Positions 40,547 to 49,572 of a stretch of 64,000 bases of DNA are shown here, one piece after another (the stretch's first letter is position 1; each line of letters starts with the position of its first letter). Under the pieces are notes generated by a model. It was not told where the DNA came from and searched no databases. It saw only the letters and a list, made by a program, of their open reading frames with translations. The position numbers were made by a program, and so were the translations under genes. Source of the DNA: Flavobacteria bacterium GWA2_35_26 (GTDB taxonomy: Bacteria; Bacteroidota; Bacteroidia; Flavobacteriales; Flavobacteriaceae); contig MGWH01000003.1 of NCBI GenBank assembly GCA_001800905.1, positions 62,001 through 126,000 on the forward strand. Direction: 5' to 3'.

Positions 40547-40966
40547 ATGGAAATTTTAAGCTGTCCGAAATGCCAAAATAATCAGATCATTAAAAGCGGT
40601 ATAATCAACAACAAACAAAGGTATTTATGTAAAAAATGTAACTATTTTTTTACGGTAAACAAAATAGGTAAAAAGATAGACGATTACTATGTTACCAAAG
40701 CATTACAATTGTATTTAGAAGGATTGAGTTTTCGCGAAATTGAACGTATTATCGGGGTGTCACACGTTACCATTAGTAATTGGGTGAAAAGTTTTAACAT
40801 CAAAAAACCATCTCAAACCAACTACCATCCTACTTATAAGATCTTTAATCATTTAGAACTGGTAGAATACCTAAAAAACAAAGAATTACTTTCTGGAGCT
40901 GGGATGATAATTACGGAACTTGGAGACAAATTTATGCTTATAAAATGGGAGCGTTTTAAAGATTAA
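40547..40966 (+). CDS. IS1-InsA-like zinc-ribbon plus HTH protein without a transposase catalytic domain (putative domesticated DNA-binding regulator)
   Basis: 'CPKCQNNQIIKSGIINNKQRYLCKKCNYFF' (CxxC...CxxC) then HTH 'LYLEGLSFREIERIIGVSHVTISNWVKSF'; 139 aa, no DDE domain. Confidence 0.8.
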   Translation: MEILSCPKCQNNQIIKSGIINNKQRYLCKKCNYFFTVNKIGKKIDDYYVTKALQLYLEGLSFREIERIIGVSHVTISNWVKSFNIKKPSQTNYHPTYKIFNHLELVEYLKNKELLSGAGMIITELGDKFMLIKWERFKD

Positions 40967-41074
40967 CTATAGTAGTTTACATAAAAGTATATAATAATTT
41001 TTTTTATTCCAAAAATAAATCAATTTGGCAGTGTGAAAACTAACCCTTTTACTAACCAAACCAAAAAAATTATT

Positions 41075-42355
41075 ATGAAAAAACGTTATTTACTCCTTTT
41101 AGCTGCTGTAGCTTCTTTTAAAGGATATTCACAAACACCAGCCGCACCTGCGCCTGTAGCAAATGACTACAGTATCACTTGGTACGGATTTGTAAGAACT
41201 GATTATATGTGGGACACCCGAAAATCAGCTCAAGTAAGAGAAGACCATTTGAATTTATACCCTTTAGATAAATCAATAAATGCAGGTGACGGGAAAGATG
41301 CTAACGCTGTTGGACAATCTAACTTTTTATCTGTTGTTTCACGTTTAGGAGTGAAAATGAAAGGACCAGATGTGTGGGGTGCTAAAGTAAGTGGAACCCT
41401 TGAAGGTGATTTCTTTGGAAACTTTGAAAATGCTTCAACAAGCACAACTACTGTAGGTTTATTGAGACTACGTCATGCCTACGCACAATTAGATTGGAAA
41501 AAAACTTCCTTAACAATGGGACAAACTTGGTACCCAACTTTTATTCCTGAAGTATTTCCTGGCGTAGCTAATTTTAGTACCGGAATTATGTTCAACCCTT
41601 TTGGATGGGCTTCTCAGGTTAAATTAAAACAAAACTTAAGCAAAGACCTTTCGATTAGTTTTACTGCGTATAAAGAACGTGAGTTTACTACTTCGGGACC
41701 TGGAACACAAAATTCGGCTTCTATTAACTCAGCTATTCCATCAATTAATACCCAATTACAATACAAAGGAAAAAATGTATTTATGGGAGCTGGTGTCGAA
41801 GTTAAATCGCTACAACCAAGAACCGATAACGGCTTAACTGGAACTGCTAAGAAAAATACCACTGAAAAAGCGAATAGTACTACTATTTTTGGATACGGAA
41901 AATACACTAACGACAATATCACAATTAAAGCCTATGGAATTTCAGGTGGCAATTTATTCAACATGGTAATGCTAGGAGGATACATTGGTTCAACTGCAAA
42001 TGGAATCGAATCGTATGAAGCGACTAAAACGTCTGCTTTTTGGATAGACATTGCAAGTAATGGTAAATCAGTGGCTCCTGGAATTTTCTTCGGAAGATCA
42101 CAAAACAATGGAGCTGACAAAGCTGGAACGGTGGCTTACGGAAGAGGAATTGGGGTAAATGGAGCTAGAATGGTAGATAATGTTTGGAGACTTTCTGGAC
42201 GTATCGACTTCAAGAAAAACAAATTTAGAATTTCTCCAGAGTTGGAATTAACTTCAGCTGATTGGGGAGCTTCTGATTCGTATGGAAAAGCAACCGGTGC
42301 TTTAACTAACGTAAGCAACTTTAGAACAATGGTATCTTGTGTATACACATTTTAA
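41075..42355 (+). CDS. DcaP-like outer membrane porin
   Basis: Signal peptide, 'YSITWYGFVRTDYMWDTRKS', 'KVSGTLEGDFFGNFENASTSTTTVGLLRLRHAYAQLDWKKTSLTMGQTWYPTFIPEVFPGVANFSTG'; ends in an aromatic residue (VYTF). Confidence 0.78.
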   Translation: MKKRYLLLLAAVASFKGYSQTPAAPAPVANDYSITWYGFVRTDYMWDTRKSAQVREDHLNLYPLDKSINAGDGKDANAVGQSNFLSVVSRLGVKMKGPDVWGAKVSGTLEGDFFGNFENASTSTTTVGLLRLRHAYAQLDWKKTSLTMGQTWYPTFIPEVFPGVANFSTGIMFNPFGWASQVKLKQNLSKDLSISFTAYKEREFTTSGPGTQNSASINSAIPSINTQLQYKGKNVFMGAGVEVKSLQPRTDNGLTGTAKKNTTEKANSTTIFGYGKYTNDNITIKAYGISGGNLFNMVMLGGYIGSTANGIESYEATKTSAFWIDIASNGKSVAPGIFFGRSQNNGADKAGTVAYGRGIGVNGARMVDNVWRLSGRIDFKKNKFRISPELELTSADWGASDSYGKATGALTNVSNFRTMVSCVYTF

Positions 42356-42391
42356 TAACAATTAATTAACCAAACCAAAAACAATTACATT

Positions 42392-43960
42392 ATGAATGAA
42401 AACAAAAAAAGCTCCTTATGGACCGTAATTGGAGCGTCTTCAGTAGGTACCATGATCGAATGGTATGATTTTTACATCTTTGGTAGTTTAGCTACTATTA
42501 TTTCAACCAAATTTTTCCCTTCAGACAATCCAACTGCTGCCTTCTTATCTACTTTGGCAACATTTGCTGCAGGTTTTGTTGTGCGTCCTTTTGGAGCCTT
42601 ATTCTTTGGTCGTCTAGGCGATTTAATTGGACGTAAATATACGTTCATGGTTACTTTAGTGTTAATGGGTGGAGCTACTTTCTTAATAGGATGTATCCCA
42701 AGTTATGAGTCAATTGGATTCTTAGCACCAACCTTAGTATTAATTTTACGTTTGCTTCAAGGTCTTGCTCTTGGTGGGGAATACGGTGGTGCTGCGACTT
42801 ATGTAGCTGAACATGCCGGACCAGGTCAAAGAGGATATTGGACTTCTTGGATTCAAACTACAGCTACAATTGGTTTATTTGTTTCTCTTATGGTAATCAT
42901 GGCTACAAAAAGCGCTATGTCCAAAGAAGCATTTGAAGATTGGGGATGGAGAGTTCCGTTTTGGGTATCTATCTTAATGATTCTAGTTTCTTACTTAATT
43001 CGTAAAAACATGAGCGAGTCTCCTGAATTTGCAAAAGTAAAAGCAGAAGGAAAAACTTCTAAAAACCCATTAAAAGAAAGTTTTGGAAACAAATTGAACT
43101 TCAAATTTGTATTGTTAGCTTTATTTGGAATCGTAATGGGTCAAGGTGTAGTTTGGTACACTGGACAATTTTACGCTATGAGTTTTATTGAAAAAGTAAT
43201 GGGTCTTTCTGATCAAGTGGGAGACATTATGATGTATGCTATTTTAATGGCTACGCCTTTCTTCGTATTCTTTGGATGGATTTCTGATAAAATTGGTAGA
43301 AAATGGTTAATGCTTGCTGGTATTTTGATTGCCGTTATTGCCTACAGACCTATTTATAGAGCGATGTATGAAACAACAAGCATCAAAAACAAAACTGAAA
43401 TCGAAGCTAAAACAGTAGTTCTTGCTGAGACAAAAGAAAATAAAGCTAAAGCACTAGATTCAGTGTATACTACCACTAAAGAATTTACAGATGGAGCGAC
43501 TTGGAAAGAAGTAAAAACTGTAACTTTAGAAAATGGTGTAGCTAAAATTGGTGATGACGGAAAACCAAAAGTAGAAGTTAAGAAAACAATGGTGGTAAAT
43601 GAATCAGACAAATGGACTTTAGTTTGGTTAGTTTTCATTCAAATCTTCTTAGTGACTGTAGTTTACGGACCAACAGCGGCTTTCTTAGTAGAGTTGTTCC
43701 CTGCAAAAATTCGTTATACTTCGATGTCTTTACCGTACCACATTGGTAACGGAATCTTTGGAGGATTGCTTCCTGCAGTAGCTACTTCATTAGTAGCAGC
43801 AGCAACCAAAGCAAACGATGCAGCAGCAGAAGCTGGTCAAGCAGTTGCAGTAGCTGAACCGTATTTGCAAGGACTTTGGTACCCAATTATTATTGGAGCC
43901 ATCTGTTTCATTATCGGAGCTATTTATGTAGATGGTAAAAGTACCTCTCACAAACACTAA
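42392..43960 (+). CDS. MFS transporter, metabolite:H+ symporter (MHS)-like, with a large periplasmic insertion
   Basis: 'VGTMIEWYDFYIFGSLATIISTKFFP', 'FGALFFGRLGDLIGRKYTFMVTLVLMGGATFLIG', 'RLLQGLALGGEYGGAATYVAEHA'. Confidence 0.92.
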   Translation: MNENKKSSLWTVIGASSVGTMIEWYDFYIFGSLATIISTKFFPSDNPTAAFLSTLATFAAGFVVRPFGALFFGRLGDLIGRKYTFMVTLVLMGGATFLIGCIPSYESIGFLAPTLVLILRLLQGLALGGEYGGAATYVAEHAGPGQRGYWTSWIQTTATIGLFVSLMVIMATKSAMSKEAFEDWGWRVPFWVSILMILVSYLIRKNMSESPEFAKVKAEGKTSKNPLKESFGNKLNFKFVLLALFGIVMGQGVVWYTGQFYAMSFIEKVMGLSDQVGDIMMYAILMATPFFVFFGWISDKIGRKWLMLAGILIAVIAYRPIYRAMYETTSIKNKTEIEAKTVVLAETKENKAKALDSVYTTTKEFTDGATWKEVKTVTLENGVAKIGDDGKPKVEVKKTMVVNESDKWTLVWLVFIQIFLVTVVYGPTAAFLVELFPAKIRYTSMSLPYHIGNGIFGGLLPAVATSLVAAATKANDAAAEAGQAVAVAEPYLQGLWYPIIIGAICFIIGAIYVDGKSTSHKH

Positions 43961-43992
43961 TTAGCTTAATTTAAATTTTAAAAAACATCATT

Positions 43993-44214
43993 ATGAACGC
44001 AATAAAAAAATTATTAGGGATTGTGTGGATCGGTTTAGGTCTTGCAGCTGGATATTATCTATTGATTAACCAAGCTATTCCAAAATTTGAGTCAGGAAAA
44101 CCAGAAGATATGATTCCTGCAATTATTTACACTTTTATTCTTGCACCAATTATCGTGGGTGGTTTAGGTATCTTTGGATACTACTCACTTACAGGAGAAT
44201 TTAGCGATAAATAA
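43993..44214 (+). CDS. Small two-TM membrane protein following the MFS transporter (DUF6814-like)
   Basis: 73 aa, 'AIKKLLGIVWIGLGLAAGYYLLINQAIPKFESGKPEDMIPAIIYTFILAPIIVGGLGIFGYYSLTGEF'. Confidence 0.8.
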   Translation: MNAIKKLLGIVWIGLGLAAGYYLLINQAIPKFESGKPEDMIPAIIYTFILAPIIVGGLGIFGYYSLTGEFSDK

Positions 44215-44348
44215 TTCATTTTACTAATTTTAAATATGCAATCGCTGTCAATAACTGGCAGCGTTTGTATATTTTTAAAACAACGAATTCCTCATAACAA
44301 TTCGTATATTACTATGATCAAATTCGAAAATAAAGTATAGCACAATTT

Positions 44349-44543
44349 ATGAAAAAAAGACACGAACAAAAGCTGGTTATTCTTTCAATGCTAATGGTAT
44401 TAGCGTTGAACATGCCGCTATTGTTATTGTTTGATAGTGCTGAACCTTTTTTAGGTTTTCCAATTGTATACATCTATATATTTTCGGCTTGGTTGTTTTC
44501 TATTGGCACCACCTACTTAATCATCAAGAGATATTATGAATAG
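44349..44543 (+). CDS. Small two-TM membrane protein overlapping the SSS-histidine kinase gene
   Basis: 64 aa, two hydrophobic helices; 8-nt overlap with the kinase start. Confidence 0.75.
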   Translation: MKKRHEQKLVILSMLMVLALNMPLLLLFDSAEPFLGFPIVYIYIFSAWLFSIGTTYLIIKRYYE

Positions 44544-47241
44544 TGTAGGCCTTTTAATTATTTTAGTATTGTATATGCTAATCCTTTTTTACATTGCCTA
44601 CTGGGCAGAAAAAAGAGGGCATTCCAGATGGACTAATAATCCCTACATTTATTCTCTTTCGTTAGCGGTTTACTGTACCGCTTGGACGTATTACGGAAGT
44701 ATTGGCGTAGCAGCTAATTCCGGTTTAAGTTATTTGCCTATTTATTTAGGTCCCATAATTATCATTCCTACTTGGATGATTATTTTAAAAAAAATCATTC
44801 GAATTTCAAGAGTAAATAAAATTTCTAGTATTGCTGATTTCATTTCGTTGAGATACGGCAATGATAGATTCTTAGGCGCCTTAGTTACCATTGTGTGTAT
44901 CTTTGGTATTGTGCCTTATATTGCTTTGCAACTAAAGTCCATTTCGGACACTTTTCATATTGTTACCAAAACCGAATCCAGTCCTAACATTTTTTATGAC
45001 ACCACCACCTATGCTTGTATTGCGCTAGCCCTATTTGCTTCTTATTACGGAACTCGCTATGTCGATGCTTCTGAAAAAAGACGTGGTATTGTAACTGCTG
45101 TTGCATTGGAATCAATTCTAAAATTGGTATTCTTTTTAATTATTGGAATCTATGTTACCTACTTTGTATTTGATGGATTCGATGACATATATATTAAAGC
45201 TTCGGTGTTAGAAAATTTCGACAAAAAAAATTCCATCGGAGGTTTGACAGGTGCTATCAATTGGTTTTTTCTTTGCATCCTGTCCATGTTTGCTATATTT
45301 CTTTTGCCAAGACAATTCCATACTGCAATTGTAGAAAACAACAAAGAAACGCACCTTAAAACAGCCATGTGGTTGTTCCCATTGTACTTGTTGTTGTTTA
45401 ATATTTTTGTTTTTCCAATCGCTTGGGGAGGCAATATTTTATTTGAAGGGAAAGGATTGAATTCAGACACTTATTCCTTATTGATTCCGCAATTTTTCAA
45501 TAATAATATACTTACGGTTTTAGTATTTCTTGGCGGATTTTCAGCGGCAATTTCGATGATTATTGTTTCTTCAATTGCCTTAGCAACTATGCTTAGTAAT
45601 AACTTATTAATTCCATACGGATTTGTAGGAAGGTTGCGAAACAAATCACAAGAAAAAAACAATAACCGAATCGTAAGAAGTAGAAAGATTGGTATCTTTT
45701 TACTCATTATTTTATCTTATGCAATTTACAAAATTTTCATCTTAGATTACTCTCTTGTATCTATCGGACTGGTTTCTTTTGTGGTGATTGCCCAATTAGC
45801 CCCTGCCTTTTTTGGAGCGATATTTTGGAGAAGAGGTTCCAACAAAGGAGCGATTACAGGTATTATTATCGGCTTTTTAATTTGTTGTTATACTTTATTA
45901 GCTCCATATGCATTAGGTATTACCAATTCAACCAGTCTGTTCTTCAAAGAAGGCCCCTGGGGAATCGAATTATTGAAACCGTTTCAGCTATTTGGATTGG
46001 ATTATTTAGATCCTATTCCGCATGCATTATTTTGGAGTTTATTCTTCAATACAATCGGATTTGCTGCTGTTTCTGTAAGTTTCAAAGGCAATTATAGAGA
46101 GCGTAATTATGCCGAAATGTTTGTTGATATTGATAAATACATTACCAATCACGAAGACGCATTTGTTTGGAAAGGAACGGCGTACGTGTCAGATATAGAA
46201 AAAGTGTTACAACGATTCCTTGGGGAAGAAAGAACCAAACGCGCCTTATCTATTTTCAATTTAAAATACAATATTGACAAAAATGTAGCAACAGCAGATG
46301 CGCGTTTTATAAAGTTTGCCGAAAATTTATTGACGGGTCATATTGGTACGGCTTCTGCCAAAATCTTGATCGCCAGTGTAGTGAAAGAAGACGAAATTAG
46401 TTTACCCGAAGTGTTACGAATTTTAGAAGAATCGAAAGAAAATATCATCATCAATAAGAAGCTAACCGACACTTCAAACGAATTGCAAAAAATATCAGAG
46501 CAATTAAAAGTCGCCAATGAAGAGCTGGTTAAAAAAGACATTCAAAAAGACGAATTTTTAGATACGGTTACCCACGAGTTGCGTACGCCGATAACTGCTA
46601 TTAGAGCCGCAAGTGAAATTTTGCATGACGATGAAGAGGTGCCTTTTGAAGTGCGCAAACAATTCTTGCAAAACATCATTTCAGAATCGGATCGTTTGAA
46701 TCGTTTGATCGATAAAATCTTGGATTTAGAAAAATTTGAAACAGGAAAACAGAAGATCTATCTCTCCAGAAATAATATTGCATTAACAGTAGAAAAAACA
46801 TTAGAATCAGTTAAACAACTGATTGCAAATAAAAAAATACAAGTAGAATTTGAAGATGCTGGAAAAGAGATCAGAGCATTTTATGATGAAGAACGTATCA
46901 TTCAAGTAGTTCACAATTTGCTATCCAATGCGATCAAATTTTCAGCTGTAACTGACGGATTAATAAGCATTCATATTACAGAAAACGAATCTAATGTTGC
47001 CGTCACGATTCACAATAATGGCAAAGGAATCAAAAGTGAAGATTTTGAAGCCATCTTTGATAAATTCTATCAATCGAGAAATCAAAATGTCAAAAAACCA
47101 ATTGGTAGCGGACTAGGATTAGCCATTTGCAAACAAATTATTGAACATCACAAAGGCGCAATTTGGGCCGAAAACAATGTCAAAGAAGGAGCCACTTTTG
47201 TCTTCACATTACCCAACTACAATACAACCGAAAACAACTAA
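44536..47241 (+). CDS. Sodium:solute symporter (SLC5)-STAC-histidine kinase, CbrA/CrbS type
   Basis: About 12 N-terminal TMs with SSS motifs, STAC-like linker 'RRFLGEERTKRALSIFNL', HisKA 'FLDTVTHELRTPITAIRAASEIL', HATPase 'NLLSNAIKFS', 'GSGLGLAICKQIIEHHKG'. Confidence 0.93.
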   Translation: MNSVGLLIILVLYMLILFYIAYWAEKRGHSRWTNNPYIYSLSLAVYCTAWTYYGSIGVAANSGLSYLPIYLGPIIIIPTWMIILKKIIRISRVNKISSIADFISLRYGNDRFLGALVTIVCIFGIVPYIALQLKSISDTFHIVTKTESSPNIFYDTTTYACIALALFASYYGTRYVDASEKRRGIVTAVALESILKLVFFLIIGIYVTYFVFDGFDDIYIKASVLENFDKKNSIGGLTGAINWFFLCILSMFAIFLLPRQFHTAIVENNKETHLKTAMWLFPLYLLLFNIFVFPIAWGGNILFEGKGLNSDTYSLLIPQFFNNNILTVLVFLGGFSAAISMIIVSSIALATMLSNNLLIPYGFVGRLRNKSQEKNNNRIVRSRKIGIFLLIILSYAIYKIFILDYSLVSIGLVSFVVIAQLAPAFFGAIFWRRGSNKGAITGIIIGFLICCYTLLAPYALGITNSTSLFFKEGPWGIELLKPFQLFGLDYLDPIPHALFWSLFFNTIGFAAVSVSFKGNYRERNYAEMFVDIDKYITNHEDAFVWKGTAYVSDIEKVLQRFLGEERTKRALSIFNLKYNIDKNVATADARFIKFAENLLTGHIGTASAKILIASVVKEDEISLPEVLRILEESKENIIINKKLTDTSNELQKISEQLKVANEELVKKDIQKDEFLDTVTHELRTPITAIRAASEILHDDEEVPFEVRKQFLQNIISESDRLNRLIDKILDLEKFETGKQKIYLSRNNIALTVEKTLESVKQLIANKKIQVEFEDAGKEIRAFYDEERIIQVVHNLLSNAIKFSAVTDGLISIHITENESNVAVTIHNNGKGIKSEDFEAIFDKFYQSRNQNVKKPIGSGLGLAICKQIIEHHKGAIWAENNVKEGATFVFTLPNYNTTENN

Positions 47242-47242
47242 G

Positions 47243-47611
47243 ATGATGAAAAAGATACTAATCGTAGATGACGAGCCGAACATCGTAATGGCGTTAGAAT
47301 ACACTTTCAAAAAAAATAATTTTGAAGTATTCATTGCACGTGATGGACAAGAAGCATTGGAAATTTTAGAAAAACAATTACCTGATGTCATCATTCTTGA
47401 TGTGATGATGCCAATGGTTGACGGATATGCCACCTTAGAAGAAATTAAAAAAGACGAACGTTTAGCGCATTGCAAAGTGATTTTTCTTTCGGCAAAAAAC
47501 AAAGAAAGTGATATTGAAAAAGGGATGAATTTAGGAGCTAATTTATATGTCGTCAAGCCTTTTTCTGCTAAAAAATTAGTAGAACAAGTACATGAATTGA
47601 TCGAAAATTAG
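47243..47611 (+). CDS. Receiver-only response regulator
   Basis: 'KKILIVDDEPNIVMALEYTF', 'VIILDVMMPMVDGYATLEEIK', 'FLSAKNKESDIEKGMNLGANLYVVKPFSAKKL'; ends right after the receiver domain (122 aa). Confidence 0.93.
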   Translation: MMKKILIVDDEPNIVMALEYTFKKNNFEVFIARDGQEALEILEKQLPDVIILDVMMPMVDGYATLEEIKKDERLAHCKVIFLSAKNKESDIEKGMNLGANLYVVKPFSAKKLVEQVHELIEN

Positions 47612-47637
47612 ACCCATTTTATTACAGAATAATCACC

Positions 47638-49536
47638 ATGAATTACAAAGATACCTATACCGCAAGTACTGAAAATCCAGAAGCATTCTGGAAAGATCAA
47701 GCCGACGCAATAAGTTGGTTTACAAAACCTGAATCCATTTTATCTTCGGATGAAAATGGATATCCGCTTTGGTATAAAGACGGCAAATTAAACGTATGTT
47801 ATTTAGCATTAGACAAACACATTGAAGATGGTTATGGCGATGAAATCGCTTTAATTTATGATTCGCCTGTAACACAAACTACTAAAAAATACACCTTCTT
47901 AGAAGTAAAAACCGAAGTGGCTAAACTCGCTGGAGGAATGCAATCTTTGGGTTTAAAAAAAGGCGATACCACCGTTATTTATATGCCGATGATTCCGCAA
48001 GCGGCCTTTGCAATGTTGGCTTGTGCGCGAATTGGCGTTACGCATTCGGTAGTTTTTGGAGGATTTGCTCCTCACGAATTAGCAATCCGAATTGACGATT
48101 GCAAACCAAGAGCGATTATTACAGCCTCATCGGGAATTGAAATTGACCGATTGATTGCTTACAAACCTTTAGTTGACGAAGCGATTCAATTGGCCGAGCA
48201 CAAACCTAAAAAAGTGATTATCCTCAACAGAAAATTAGGAGCAAAAGTACCATTCAAAAAATACGATGTAGATTATGATGCATTAGTTTATGGATCTGAA
48301 GAAGCCGAATGTGTGCCATTAAATTCTACTCATCCTTTGTATGTATTATATACTTCGGGAACTACTGGTAAACCAAAAGGGATCGTACGTGATTCGGGTG
48401 GTTATGCAACTGCGCTAAAATATTCCATGCAAAACGTGTACAACGCCAAACCAGGTGAAGTATTTTGGGCGGCATCAGATGTGGGCTGGGTTGTAGGGCA
48501 CAGTTATATTGTATATGGACCACTAATTAATAGAAATACGACCATAATTTTCGAAGGAAAACCAATCAAAACTCCGGATGCCAGTACTTTCTGGAGAATG
48601 ATTGAAGAACATAAAGTAAGCGTGATGTTTACGGCTCCAACAGCGATTCGCGCGATCAAAAAAGAAGATCCAAACGGAGAATTTATCAAAAAATACGATT
48701 TGAGTTCGTTAAAAATTCAATTCTTAGCAGGGGAACGTTGTGATGTAGCCACACTCGAATGGTACCAAGAACATATTCCTGTTCCGGCAATTGACCATTG
48801 GTGGCAAACCGAAACAGGTTGGCCAATCGTTGCCAATATGATGGGAATAGAATATTTGCCTATCAAACCGGGATCTGTTGGAAAAGCAGTTCCAGGATAC
48901 GATATTCGAATTTTTAGTGAAAACGGAACTGAAGTTGGCCCCAACGAAGAAGGTTACGTGGTAATTAAATTACCATTGCCTCCAGGAACCTTATTGGATT
49001 TATGGAAAGACAACCCGAGATTCAAAGCGGGTTATTTAGAAAAATTCCCAGGTTATTATTTTTCAGGTGATGGAGGTTTCAAAGATGACGATGAATATAT
49101 TTTTATAACCGGTCGTGTTGATGACGTAATCAATGTAGCGGGTCACCGCCTTTCTACCGCTGAAATGGAAGAAATTGTAGCATCGCATTCGTCAGTGGCA
49201 GAATGTGCCGTTATTGGAATACACGATGAATTGAAAGGACAAACTCCTTTGGCCTTGGTGGTTATCAAACACGGAGAAGACATCGAACATTTCCAATTGG
49301 AACAAGAAATTGTAAAATTAGTTCGCCAACAAATTGGCGCGGTTGCTTCCTTACGTAATGTGGTTATTGTGCACCGTTTGCCAAAAACGCGCTCCGGAAA
49401 AATTCTACGCAAACTAATGCGAAGCATTACTGACGGAGAAGACTATCAAATTCCATCTACTATCGATGATGAGGCGATTGTGGGTGAAATCATCGAGGTG
49501 TTGAAAAAATATAAAATTGGAAGTTATAGCAAATAA
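47638..49536 (+). CDS. Acyl-CoA synthetase, propionyl-CoA synthetase (PrpE/ACSS3)-like
   Basis: 'DAISWFTKPESILSSDENGYPLWYKDGKLNVCYLALDKHIEDG', 'LYTSGTTGKPKGIVRDSGGYATALKYSMQNVY', 'HRLPKTRSGKILRKLMRSI'. Confidence 0.87.
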   Translation: MNYKDTYTASTENPEAFWKDQADAISWFTKPESILSSDENGYPLWYKDGKLNVCYLALDKHIEDGYGDEIALIYDSPVTQTTKKYTFLEVKTEVAKLAGGMQSLGLKKGDTTVIYMPMIPQAAFAMLACARIGVTHSVVFGGFAPHELAIRIDDCKPRAIITASSGIEIDRLIAYKPLVDEAIQLAEHKPKKVIILNRKLGAKVPFKKYDVDYDALVYGSEEAECVPLNSTHPLYVLYTSGTTGKPKGIVRDSGGYATALKYSMQNVYNAKPGEVFWAASDVGWVVGHSYIVYGPLINRNTTIIFEGKPIKTPDASTFWRMIEEHKVSVMFTAPTAIRAIKKEDPNGEFIKKYDLSSLKIQFLAGERCDVATLEWYQEHIPVPAIDHWWQTETGWPIVANMMGIEYLPIKPGSVGKAVPGYDIRIFSENGTEVGPNEEGYVVIKLPLPPGTLLDLWKDNPRFKAGYLEKFPGYYFSGDGGFKDDDEYIFITGRVDDVINVAGHRLSTAEMEEIVASHSSVAECAVIGIHDELKGQTPLALVVIKHGEDIEHFQLEQEIVKLVRQQIGAVASLRNVVIVHRLPKTRSGKILRKLMRSITDGEDYQIPSTIDDEAIVGEIIEVLKKYKIGSYSK

Positions 49537-49572
49537 TAATAAACAGAATTAGAACATATAAATTAGAATACC

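Noticed and set aside
40547-40966. Intact insertion sequence suggested by the IS1-like zinc-ribbon/HTH
   Set aside because: No DDE catalytic domain, no second transposase ORF and no obvious terminal inverted repeats or target-site duplication were seen, so it is listed as a putative domesticated protein instead.
40224-40966. tRNA-Phe as an integration site for a mobile island
   Set aside because: No integrase gene and no visible direct repeat of the tRNA 3' end downstream within the window; the cluster reads as ordinary metabolic genes.
43360-43625. MFS insertion as a frameshift or assembly artefact
   Set aside because: The reading frame is continuous with normal codon use and the following TM segments are intact.
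47209-47556. 115-aa minus-strand ORF antisense to the response regulator
   Set aside because: No domain; overlaps the confident receiver gene.
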